DNA from: Lewinella cohaerens DSM 23179
GTDB lineage: Bacteria; Bacteroidota; Bacteroidia; Chitinophagales; Saprospiraceae
Assembly (NCBI RefSeq): GCF_000379805.1
Contig: NZ_KB903536.1
Location: 16,348 to 67,092, forward strand
Length of the DNA: 50,745 bases
Reading direction: 5' to 3'
Both the position numbers and the translations under genes were made by a program. Below the pieces are notes generated by a model. It was not told the origin of the DNA, did no database searches, and saw only the letters and a list, made by a program, of their open reading frames with translations. This document shows, in pieces, positions 18,413 through 26,737 of this stretch (position 1 is the stretch's first letter; each line of letters starts with the position of its first letter).

Positions 18413-19732
18413 ATGTCCAACGTTTCGATAAGCTCTGAAAAACCCAAGCTCAGTTTTTGGCAAATCTGGAACATGAGTTTCGGGTTCCTGGGGATTCAAT
18501 TTGGTTTTGCTTTGCAAAACGCCAACGTAAGTCGAATTTTTGAAACCCTGGGCGCTTCCAAAGATGCACTGCCGATATTGTGGCTTGCCGCACCGGTAAC
18601 TGGCTTATTGGTGCAACCCATCATTGGTTATTACAGTGATCGAACCTGGCATAAAAAATGGGGACGACGACGGCCCTTCTTTGCTGTGGGAGCCATATTA
18701 GCAACCATCGCATTGTTCCTCATGCCCAATTCTACGGCCCTTTGGATGGCCGTGATTATGCTCTGGCTGATGGATGCTTCTATCAATATCAGTATGGAAC
18801 CGTTTCGGGCCTTTGTAGGTGATATGCTCCCCAATGAACAACGGACCAGTGGTTTTGCCATGCAAAGTTTCTTCATTGGCCTGGGGGCCGTTATCGCTTC
18901 TGCACTCCCTTGGATGTTTACCAACTGGTTTGGCGTAAGCAACGTGACGACAGACGGCATGATTCCCGACTCGGTGCGTTGGTCTTTCTACCTGGGTGGT
19001 GTTGCTTATTTCACCGCAGTGATGTGGACGGTATTCAACACCGAAGAATACCCACCCGATGACCTGGAAAAACTAAGGGAAGAAAATGCAAAGGTTGGTA
19101 TCTGGGGCGGTTTAATCGAATCCTTCCTCGGTATCTTCAAGATGCCCAAAACCATGGTGCAGCTGTCGCTGGTACAATTCTTCAGCTGGTTTGCGCTTTT
19201 TGCCATGTGGATTTATACGACTTCAGCGGTTACCAGTCATGTTTATGGCACGGATGACCCTACATCTGCCCTTTACAATGAGGGCGCCGACTGGGTAGGT
19301 ATCTGCTTTGCCATCTACAATGGTATTGCGGCAATCGTCGCCTTTCTATTACCCGTTCTGGCTAAGCGGATCACTCGCCGAATGACCCACTTGGTAGCCT
19401 TATTCTGTGGTGGCATTGGTCTTTTCTCCATTTATTTCATTACTGACCCCAACATGCTGCTCGTCTCTATGATTGGAGTGGGTATTGCCTGGGCCAGTAT
19501 TTTGTCTATGCCTTACGCCATGCTTTCAAGCATACTTCCCGCCAATAAGATGGGGTATTACATGGGTGTTTTCAATTTCTTCATTGTCATCCCTCAAATT
19601 GTAGCTGCTGGAATCTTAGGCTTTATGCTCAAGTCTTTCTTTGGGAATGTTTCCGTCTATGCACTCATTATCGGTGGCGTTTCTATGATGGTAGCAGGGT
19701 TGCTTTGCTTGGTGGTGGAGGACAAGGAATAA
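18413..19732 (+). CDS. MFS sugar transporter, SLC45/sucrose-maltose type
   Basis: A 439-residue inner-membrane protein with 12 predicted helices. The start MSNVSISSEKPKLSFWQIWNMSFGFLGIQFGF and the loop GYYSDRTWHKKWGRRRPFF, containing the RWGRRRPF-like signature after helix 3, place it in the GPH/SLC45 group, which moves sucrose, maltose or related disaccharides, usually with protons. Helix 4-5 (DASINISMEPFRAFVGDMLP) is also typical. No glycosidase or kinase gene is beside it, so the sugar is unknown. In many Bacteroidota this gene stands within maltose or starch loci; here it sits alone after a bicarbonate-type permease and before the giant macroglobulin. Confidence 0.88.
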   Translation: MSNVSISSEKPKLSFWQIWNMSFGFLGIQFGFALQNANVSRIFETLGASKDALPILWLAAPVTGLLVQPIIGYYSDRTWHKKWGRRRPFFAVGAILATIALFLMPNSTALWMAVIMLWLMDASINISMEPFRAFVGDMLPNEQRTSGFAMQSFFIGLGAVIASALPWMFTNWFGVSNVTTDGMIPDSVRWSFYLGGVAYFTAVMWTVFNTEEYPPDDLEKLREENAKVGIWGGLIESFLGIFKMPKTMVQLSLVQFFSWFALFAMWIYTTSAVTSHVYGTDDPTSALYNEGADWVGICFAIYNGIAAIVAFLLPVLAKRITRRMTHLVALFCGGIGLFSIYFITDPNMLLVSMIGVGIAWASILSMPYAMLSSILPANKMGYYMGVFNFFIVIPQIVAAGILGFMLKSFFGNVSVYALIIGGVSMMVAGLLCLVVEDKE

Positions 19733-19851
19733 GACCAGCGGTGCTCGTGCCGATTCTCAGGACTCATGGTAGTGCTCGCTTCGCTCACGGTTTTCAAAAT
19801 TACTTGTAGGAGAGTTACTTCTCTCAAGGAAGAACCAATGACGAAAGCCCC

Positions 19852-19935
19852 CGCTCGTGTAACGAGTACCTCCGCGAACGTAGTGAGCACAACCGTTCGT
19901 GAAACGAACACCTCCGCGAGTAAAACAAGCCCCCC
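19852..19935. repeat. Degenerate 21-nt tandem repeat, four units
   Basis: Four consecutive 21-base units can be laid out: 19852-19872, 19873-19893, 19894-19914 and 19915-19935. Units 1 and 3 are closest (CGCTCGTGTAACGAG... and CGTTCGTGAAACGAA...); both end in ACCTC and both can fold, CTCGT with ACGAG and TTCGT with ACGAA. The same unit is found reversed at 41855-41896. Confidence 0.7.
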
Positions 19936-20003
19936 ACACCCTCCCAGGCAGCGCTCAATCATTGGTCTTACGTTTTAGAAGGAATAAGCCCTACTTTTAA
20001 ACA

Positions 20004-23000
20004 ATGAAAGCTATCTCCCTCCTTCTCGCACTCCCACTACTCCTAGCTGCCCAGCAATCGGAGTATACTTACGTTTTTCAAATTACTGCCGATGAGGCAC
20101 AAACGCTTTATCAATACCAAGGGGAAGATTTATACAGCGATCCGTTTCTCTATCAAATGGTTGACTCTTTTGAAAACAGCATTCCTGTACTGGCTACCGG
20201 CCATTACTTGCTCGTCAAGGCTGCCAATGAAGGACTGAATATCCAGCAACACAGTGTCCATCAATACGGGGTGCAACAAATTGCCGATGGCAATTATCTT
20301 CGTATAGGGGTACGCAACACCCATGGCATGGTAGCCCCTGATGGCCGCTTACTTTTTGACGAAGAACTCATCCCATGGCAAGCATCCATACAAAGCTACC
20401 GTACTAAACGGCCACGCGAAAATGGCTGGCTACGTATCGAGATGCCGGGAGATACGCTTTTCTACCAAGTTGCTTACAACAAGATTAAACCCCAGCGGCG
20501 GCGCTTTTTACGCACGCCAATTGGCTATTTCATCAGCACGCCTTACCGTTTTGCAAAAAACACCTATCGCTACTTTAAGCGAGGGATTGGTCGCGGCAAC
20601 TGGCACCTCAACTGGCGACGCATCTGGCCATTCCCTAAAAAAGATCGTACCCTCAAAGGTTATATCGCCCTCAGTCAGCCACGCTACCGGCCAGGCGACA
20701 CGCTGCGACTAAAAACCTACCTGACCAAACGCAATGGCCGCCCCTTCAGAAAACCGATTCAACTGACTATGAACGGGTACAGGTACCAACAAGTGATCAA
20801 CAGAGAACTCCAACCTGATCGCGCTGGCGCTTTTACCACCGAAATTGTGCTGGCTGATTCCCTGAAACTCGACCAGACCTATAGCCTCTACTTTTCCGTA
20901 CTGGGCAAAAACAAATATGGCCGAAAATCGGCCTCTTTCCATTTGGAAGACTATCAGCTGGATGCAGCCACTTTTGAATTAGACCTTTCGCAAAAACAAT
21001 ACCGTCCTGACGAACCCATCCTGATTACCGCCAGCGGGCAAGACAAAAACGGCAATCCACTTCCCGGCGCAGCAGTGGAGCTGGTGGCATTGCGGCAGCA
21101 CGTCACGGATATTGAACCGGATTCACTGATGATTCCTGATACGCTATGGACTTTCCAGCAAGACCTCAGCCTGCGAGAGGATACCAAAATCAGGTTCCCC
21201 GACAGCTTGCTTTACCCTGCAAATATGGGGATAAAAATAGAAGCCTTCTTTTCTACAGCTGGTGGAGAAGCAGCGCAAAAAAACACTAGCTTCTTTTACC
21301 ATTATCAATCAGGAAAGCTGGCTCATTCCCTTCAAAGAGGACAGTGGAAATTCACCTATGAGGAAGCCGACAGTAGCATTAGCCAAACCGCTACCTTGAA
21401 AACCCAACACAGCATACCGCCTTTTTCAACGACCCAAACCATTACCCTGCCCCATCAGGAAAAACTTGATCCTTTTATAACCAACTACCTGCTGGAGACC
21501 AGCAAAAATCTTCGTTATTCCGTTAATCCAAGTCAAGAAGCGAGTGGTGTAGAAATACTGGGACAACATACAGGTGACTCCTTACTGCTTCATGTCGCCA
21601 ACCCACATGGCCTCAACATCACTTACCAGCTTTACGAAGGGTCCAAACATATTGCGGAAGGCAGCCTACGGCAAGACAGCCTTCTTGAGATATCCGCGCA
21701 GGCCAAGAAAAAATATCAAATAGATATTCAGTACACTTGGGCTGGGGCTCCACGAACAAAATCACAAACATTCCAATCTTTTGCCCGCCAGCTACAGTTT
21801 AGCGCCGACCTTCCAGATAAAATTATTCCTGGCCAGACCGTGCAGGTAAAAATTCAGGCCACCGACCAGAAAGACCGACCCGCCAAAGGTGTGGAGATGG
21901 TCGCCGGCGCTGTCAATGCCCAGTTCAACTCATTGCAAAACCTCTCGCCGCCGCAGGTGACCTACAAGGTTCGCAAAGGCTACAAGCAACGGCATCAGTT
22001 TAGTTTACACGCAGTTAGCAACCAACATATAACTTCCATTAGTCCGCATTGGTACCAGCGCTTTGCACTTGACACCATGCTCTATTACAAAATCCGTTAT
22101 CCGGAGCGAGGGATTTTCGAGCAGCAGGATACTATCCTCGCCGATTCCTTTTACCTCCAAAACCCGCAGATCAGCCCCTATTTGGTGGAAAACCACAAGT
22201 TGCAGCCGATCTATTTGATTTATCTCAACCGCGAATTAGTCTACAGTCACTATAGTCAAGACGATCGTCCTTATGCCTTCAATGCCCGTCCTGGCTACAA
22301 CCAAATCCGTATTCGCACCCTCGATGCCGAATACCGGATCGACAGTGTATTCGTAAAAGCAGGGCATAAGCTAAGTTTAGCGCTTGACGCCAAAAACTTT
22401 GGCGTTCATCCTGTTTATGGTTCCCGCATTAAGCGAACAACGACCAAGAAATACCTCAGTCCAGGAGAAAAAGATTTGCTCAATCTGAAAATGATCCGCA
22501 TCAGGAAAGAGGAGAGGCAATCTATTAGTTATCTCTACTCAGATAGTACCCAAATCTATCAGTGGAACAATCCTTACTCCAATGCCAACGCTAAAGTGAT
22601 TGGCCCAGTGCCTGCTAATCAGCACCTCACCTATCTGCAACGTGATGGTCTGAAAAACCGTTTCTTTTACGAACCTGGCTACATTTACGAAATCAGAGCT
22701 AATCGAGAACGACTTTACAGCACCCCCTTCCTCCTTACCAAAAATCAGTACGACTTACCAGCGGCACTCCCCCACCCTCCGGTAGATCAGATTGCCCTAC
22801 GACCGTCGGATATCGTGGAGGTTTCGCCAAAACGCAAAAAGATTATTTTCCGAAAAGGTTGGAACTCCTCTTTGGATGGCGGCCACTTGCAAATCCTTTA
22901 TGGGCAGGAAAATGATTCTACCCTTGTAGCCGTAAGTCTGCAAAACGTCAATGGCGAATACAGCATTTACCGGCCTACTGACCGTTATTTCGCTCGATTG

Positions 23001-25667
23001 CCACAAGGTTATTACGAGCTTACGCTGATTACCCCAACGGGGAATACCGCACAACGAAAATGTTGGATTTATCCGCACCAATTGCAAGTACTGGATTTTC
23101 GCGGCATTGCTTTCGAGCAAGACACCAGCTTCGATCTTTTCAAAGAACTGTACACTTATGAATTAGTGAAGCCTAGTTTTTTGACTTATCAAAGCCAGGG
23201 GAGCACCCCGCCGGCCAATAATAGATATCAAGACGTGGGCTACCTGGCTCAAGGTACTTTAACGGATGATAACGGTGAACCGCTCATGTTTGCCAACGTT
23301 TTGCTGGCTGGTACAAATATCGGTACTATGACCGATATTAATGGAAGATATGCCATATGGGTACCTGATGCCAATGCTATTCTCCAGTTTTCATATTTAG
23401 GTTACAGTACTCAGCAAGTTAAAGCTGGTGATATTGGAGAACAACTTACTCTTAGTGATTCAGGCATGGCCCTGGACGAAGTTGTCGTAACGAGCTACCG
23501 TGTACCCTTGGTTGAGCAAGACAATACCACCCAAGGAGCAACCCTTACGTCGGACCAAATCCAACGTTTGCCCACCCGCAACATCAATGCCTTGGCCGCA
23601 ACAACGGCAGGGATAAGTGTTGCCGATAGTGATCAAATCAACGTTCGTGGCAGCCGTGATGCTGCTACTAGTTACTATGTAGATGGTGTCCGTGTAAGTG
23701 CCACCGTACCCGGTGCGGAACTTCTACTCAGCGGCAGCGGCCTGCGCACCGAGTTTCGCGACTACGGCTTCTGGGTAACGGACCTCATCACAGACAACAA
23801 AGGCGAGGCCTACTTTCAAGTCACTTTCCCGGATGATATCACCCAATGGAAAACCTTCGTTCTGGGCATGGACGACCGCAAACGGGCTGGAGCTTGGTAT
23901 GGTGAAACGGCAGCTTTCAAGCCCGTGCTGGCACAGCTGTACCTGCCGCGTTTTTTACTCCCCGGCGATCAGATAGAACTCGTAGGCAGTAGTGTTAATT
24001 ACACCAACGACACCTTCCAAATCAGTACCCAACTAGAGGTCGAAGGCGTATCACTACTAAAAGAAGAACACCAACTTGTCGACGGTATTACCGACGAGGT
24101 TAGCTATACCGCGCAAGAAGGTAGAGATAGCCTTACGGCCAAATATACCCTCCAAACTGGCAACTACCAGGATGGCGAAGAACGTTCCATCCCTATTTTT
24201 AAAGTGGGGACAGAAGAAACCATTGGCGCTTTCCACCGCTTACAGGGGGACACCACCATTGAGCTAAGTTTCCCTCCGGAAGACGGGCCGGTCACCATCT
24301 ACGCCCAACCGGATATGCTGCATGTGATGCTGGAGGAGATTGAAGCACTCATCCATTACCCTTACGGTTGTAATGAGCAAAGCGCCAGTCGTTTGCTGGC
24401 TTTGCTGATGTATAAAGAAATCCAGGAAGCTATTGGCCAACCCTTCACCGAAGAGGAAGCTATTCAGAAAATGGTCGCACTCTTGCGGCAACGCCAGCGG
24501 CCAGATGGCTCCTGGGGTTGGTGGGGCGGCAGTCCTCAGAATCAGTGGATGACCATCTACGTGGTACGTGCCCTGCACGCCGCCAAGGAGGCTGGCTATG
24601 AAACGGAGGCCCTCGAAAAAGGCTTGATTTTCTTGACCAATCAGTTGAGTAGCCTGCGGGGCACTTCCCGTTTGGAAGCCATTGCTTTGTTTTCCGAAAT
24701 AGGGCAAAACATGGATTATGAGGCGCTGTTGACACCTTATGATACGCTGCCCTACCTCAATTGGACAACGCTGACTACCACCTTGATCAAGGCCCAACAA
24801 GGACTCCCATTTCAGTTGGACACTTTGGCCAAATACCGCCAGGAGACCCTCTTTGGTGGACATTACTGGGGGCAAGAAGGCTACGGTTTTTATCAAAATT
24901 ACCATCAATACAATTTGCTGGCCTACCGCACGTATCGTGCAGCGGGCGAAACCGAAGCACTGGCTCCCATTCGGCAGTTCTTTCTTGAACAACGGCATCG
25001 CAGCCCGGGCTATCACTGGCGAGCAGGTTACCGCAACACCTTTGAGGCTGCCCTCATCCTAAGGACGATCATTCCGGACTTACTTGAAAATCACCAGCAG
25101 GACAGCGCCCTCAATTTCAAACAGCAAGTCGTCATCCAAGGGCAAGAAAACATCGTTTGGGATACCTTTCCTAAGCAAGTGACCATTGATGCTGGCCAAG
25201 CTATTCGCATCCAAAAAACGGGGATAGGGCAAACCTTCCTCACCGCCTACCAGCAGCGTTGGAACCCACAACCCGAACGGGTGGAAGGGCCTTTTGTGGT
25301 GACCAGTAGCCTTTGGCAGGGAAATAAAGCAACGGACCAACTAGCGCAAAGCCGGCCCGCCTTCCTAAAAGTGGAGTTAACCGTCGAAAACGCGACCGAC
25401 TACCTCCTTTTGGAAGTGCCCATTCCGGCAGGTTGCTCTTATGGCAGCAAGCAACGCAGCCGTGGCTATACGGAAACCTACCGCGAATACCTACGCAATA
25501 AAGTCGCCATTTTCTGTGAGCACCTCGAACCCGGCGAGTATAGCTATTACATAGAGCTAGAGCCTAGGTTTACTGGCCAATTTCAGTTGAATCCGGCGAA
25601 AGCGGAGCAGATGTACTTCCCTGTTTTTTATGGGCGGGAAGGGATGAAGCGCGTGGGGATTGAGTGA
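20004..25667 (+). CDS. Giant alpha-2-macroglobulin with inserted carboxypeptidase-regulatory domain and TonB plug
   Basis: An 1887-residue envelope protein with a signal peptide (MKAISLLLALPLLLAA). An MG2-like domain (about 210-320; GYIALSQPRYRPGDTLRLKTYL) and further macroglobulin domains follow. At about 1080-1155 comes a carboxypeptidase-D regulatory domain (GTLTDDNGEPLMFANVLLAG, NGRYAIWVP). A TonB-receptor plug segment follows (about 1157-1235; ALDEVVVTSY, INVRGSRDAATSYYVDGVRV), as in SusC proteins. The macroglobulin core resumes with GFWVTDLITDNKGEAYF. The thioester motif is intact: Cys1456-Asn-Glu-Gln1459 in YPYGCNEQSASR, then the alpha-alpha toroid (RPDGSWGWWGG). The family traps attacking proteases by covalent capture. 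No TonB-receptor barrel follows the plug, so transport is not expected. It has no penicillin-binding partner gene next to it. Confidence 0.9.
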   Translation: MKAISLLLALPLLLAAQQSEYTYVFQITADEAQTLYQYQGEDLYSDPFLYQMVDSFENSIPVLATGHYLLVKAANEGLNIQQHSVHQYGVQQIADGNYLRIGVRNTHGMVAPDGRLLFDEELIPWQASIQSYRTKRPRENGWLRIEMPGDTLFYQVAYNKIKPQRRRFLRTPIGYFISTPYRFAKNTYRYFKRGIGRGNWHLNWRRIWPFPKKDRTLKGYIALSQPRYRPGDTLRLKTYLTKRNGRPFRKPIQLTMNGYRYQQVINRELQPDRAGAFTTEIVLADSLKLDQTYSLYFSVLGKNKYGRKSASFHLEDYQLDAATFELDLSQKQYRPDEPILITASGQDKNGNPLPGAAVELVALRQHVTDIEPDSLMIPDTLWTFQQDLSLREDTKIRFPDSLLYPANMGIKIEAFFSTAGGEAAQKNTSFFYHYQSGKLAHSLQRGQWKFTYEEADSSISQTATLKTQHSIPPFSTTQTITLPHQEKLDPFITNYLLETSKNLRYSVNPSQEASGVEILGQHTGDSLLLHVANPHGLNITYQLYEGSKHIAEGSLRQDSLLEISAQAKKKYQIDIQYTWAGAPRTKSQTFQSFARQLQFSADLPDKIIPGQTVQVKIQATDQKDRPAKGVEMVAGAVNAQFNSLQNLSPPQVTYKVRKGYKQRHQFSLHAVSNQHITSISPHWYQRFALDTMLYYKIRYPERGIFEQQDTILADSFYLQNPQISPYLVENHKLQPIYLIYLNRELVYSHYSQDDRPYAFNARPGYNQIRIRTLDAEYRIDSVFVKAGHKLSLALDAKNFGVHPVYGSRIKRTTTKKYLSPGEKDLLNLKMIRIRKEERQSISYLYSDSTQIYQWNNPYSNANAKVIGPVPANQHLTYLQRDGLKNRFFYEPGYIYEIRANRERLYSTPFLLTKNQYDLPAALPHPPVDQIALRPSDIVEVSPKRKKIIFRKGWNSSLDGGHLQILYGQENDSTLVAVSLQNVNGEYSIYRPTDRYFARLPQGYYELTLITPTGNTAQRKCWIYPHQLQVLDFRGIAFEQDTSFDLFKELYTYELVKPSFLTYQSQGSTPPANNRYQDVGYLAQGTLTDDNGEPLMFANVLLAGTNIGTMTDINGRYAIWVPDANAILQFSYLGYSTQQVKAGDIGEQLTLSDSGMALDEVVVTSYRVPLVEQDNTTQGATLTSDQIQRLPTRNINALAATTAGISVADSDQINVRGSRDAATSYYVDGVRVSATVPGAELLLSGSGLRTEFRDYGFWVTDLITDNKGEAYFQVTFPDDITQWKTFVLGMDDRKRAGAWYGETAAFKPVLAQLYLPRFLLPGDQIELVGSSVNYTNDTFQISTQLEVEGVSLLKEEHQLVDGITDEVSYTAQEGRDSLTAKYTLQTGNYQDGEERSIPIFKVGTEETIGAFHRLQGDTTIELSFPPEDGPVTIYAQPDMLHVMLEEIEALIHYPYGCNEQSASRLLALLMYKEIQEAIGQPFTEEEAIQKMVALLRQRQRPDGSWGWWGGSPQNQWMTIYVVRALHAAKEAGYETEALEKGLIFLTNQLSSLRGTSRLEAIALFSEIGQNMDYEALLTPYDTLPYLNWTTLTTTLIKAQQGLPFQLDTLAKYRQETLFGGHYWGQEGYGFYQNYHQYNLLAYRTYRAAGETEALAPIRQFFLEQRHRSPGYHWRAGYRNTFEAALILRTIIPDLLENHQQDSALNFKQQVVIQGQENIVWDTFPKQVTIDAGQAIRIQKTGIGQTFLTAYQQRWNPQPERVEGPFVVTSSLWQGNKATDQLAQSRPAFLKVELTVENATDYLLLEVPIPAGCSYGSKQRSRGYTETYREYLRNKVAIFCEHLEPGEYSYYIELEPRFTGQFQLNPAKAEQMYFPVFYGREGMKRVGIE

Positions 25668-25771
25668 TTGTGGTGGGTTTGGCCGCGGATCGGCCTACGC
25701 TGAGACAATACAAACAGCATTTTTCGAAAAATCTATTATAAATGCAATCTCGATTAAAACAATGTATGTAA

Positions 25772-26050
25772 ATGGAAATTAAAGAAGGTACAGTATTAAA
25801 ACGTTTTGACATGAAGACATTTTTGGTTCAAATCAATAATGAAGAGGTTATATCTGGAATGGATTTTAAATTAATAATAAATGGCTATCGAGTAATCGTA
25901 GGAGACAAAATATATGTGAAAGGTGCAAGAATTATGGGACCAAGGGAAATGATGTTATATAATTTGCGATGGTCTAGCAAGCATTCACCAATATCTCCAG
26001 AAGATTACAAAAGGCGTTTTAAGGAGAAGAAAGAAGATAGTCCGAGTTGA
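25772..26050 (+). CDS. Small protein with IF-1-like OB-fold pattern
   Basis: A 92-residue frame, markedly more AT-rich than its neighbours. Residues 4-60 read like a divergent translation initiation factor 1 / S1 domain: EGTVLKRFDMKTFLVQINN, then an N..RV turn and VGDKIYVKGARI, where GDK-x-x-V matches the last strands of the OB fold. The tail is basic and charged (YKRRFKEKKEDSPS), which would suit nucleic-acid binding. It is not the normal infA, which is 71-72 residues and lies in the ribosomal protein operon. It could be a stand-alone RNA-binding paralogue, possibly acquired. The identification rests on pattern reading alone. It stands alone on the plus strand beside the repeat region. Confidence 0.45.
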   Translation: MEIKEGTVLKRFDMKTFLVQINNEEVISGMDFKLIINGYRVIVGDKIYVKGARIMGPREMMLYNLRWSSKHSPISPEDYKRRFKEKKEDSPS

Positions 26051-26082
26051 CCGCATTTAGAACCAATCAATCTTGCCTGAAT

Positions 26083-26490
26083 GGAGGGAGCTTTTGACTT
26101 GGATGTTGGGGAGAAGTTTGCTCCTTGGTGTCGGGGGCGTATTATTTTTTCTAATCAAAGCAAAATCCATGTCCTCTGCTCGGGCGGAGGTGTCCGAAGG
26201 ACGGAGGTGGGATGCCATTCGCGGCTAGGGCCTCGAGCACTAGGGCACCTCTTCAATTTTGAGGAGGGAGCTTTTGAGTTGGATATTGGTTTGCAGGCCT
26301 TTTAGACCTACCGTTGGGACACATCTAAACTATACAGGCTTCCCGACCTCTTGGTCTTCTGACCAGCGTAAAATGGGCTAATATTGATTGCTGGTCAGGG
26401 GACCAGCGGGATATTACATGTTAGTTTGGAAACTAACATGAGCAGGCCCTAGCTTTTGAATTGGATGTTAATGTGCAGGCCTTTAGGCCG
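26083..26490 (+). repeat. Three-unit repeat, core AGCTTTTGAnTTGGATnTT, about 180 bp apart
   Basis: Copies of the core lie at 26089, 26269 and 26451, that is 180 and 182 bases apart. Copies 2 and 3 also share TGCAGGCC downstream. After each core comes a short inverted repeat whose bases differ: GGGGAG/CTCCTT, AGGCC/GACCT (imperfect) and GGCC/GGCC. The sequence between cores is otherwise not alike. Confidence 0.65.
26417..26440. repeat. Perfect 11-bp hairpin
   Basis: CATGTTAGTTT and AAACTAACATG are exact complements separated by GG. It lies 10 bases before the third copy of the three-unit repeat. Confidence 0.8.
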
Positions 26491-26522
26491 AAGCGTGTTT
26501 TTTTTTCGCCCCTTTTACGTCA

Positions 26523-26544
26523 CTCCTTCCTCGCGAGGAAGGAG
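26523..26544. repeat. Perfect 22-bp palindrome
   Basis: CTCCTTCCTCG joins directly to its exact complement CGAGGAAGGAG with no loop. It opens a GC-rich block running to about 26700 that resembles, in part, the block near 32.97 kb read on the other strand. Confidence 0.8.
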
Positions 26545-26661
26545 CCGGAGGATGGAGCCCAAGTCTAACCCAGTGCGCAGGCCAGCAGGCCGGAGCTCGG
26601 GGCCCGGAGGGCGCAAGGCCAAGGGATAGAGGGCAGCGATAGCAACCGAAAGCCCAGTGCC

Positions 26662-26691
26662 GTAGTGGCGTTGGCATAGCAACGCCACTAC
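26662..26691. repeat. 12-bp hairpin in the GC-rich block
   Basis: GTAGTGGCGTTG / CAACGCCACTAC with loop GCATAG; the stem can extend four more pairs over a single-base bulge. It lies 46 bases beyond the gap gene's stop, but has no T-run on the minus strand, so terminator function is doubtful. Confidence 0.75.
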
Positions 26692-26737
26692 CGGCATGGC
26701 CCCAAAACATCTTAAGCAATAGAAGAATTACCTTCCG

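Larger units (their letters stand above)
26051..26737. other. Gene-free, repeat- and hairpin-rich stretch
   Basis: No convincing coding region is seen. The stretch holds the three-unit repeat at 26083-26490, several hairpins (TGGTC/GACCA at 26352-26365, GCTGGTC/GACCAGC at 26390-26407, 26417-26440), and then a GC-rich block with palindromes at 26523-26544 and 26662-26691. Short frames through the GC-rich part are low-complexity and rejected. Confidence 0.7.

Noticed and set aside
19851-19935. Possible CRISPR array
   Set aside because: Units are contiguous 21-mers with no unique spacers, and no cas gene is nearby.
24264-25016. 250-residue frame antisense to the macroglobulin gene
   Set aside because: A shadow of the real gene; no independent start signal or protein-like composition.
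26081-26305. 74-residue plus-strand frame in the three-unit repeat
   Set aside because: Its only notable feature, the repeated EGAFxLDxG, is a direct translation of the repeat core; the rest is not protein-like.
26483-26719. 78-residue minus-strand frame through the GC-rich block
   Set aside because: Pro/Leu/Arg-rich low-complexity translation of a repeat; no sign of coding selection.
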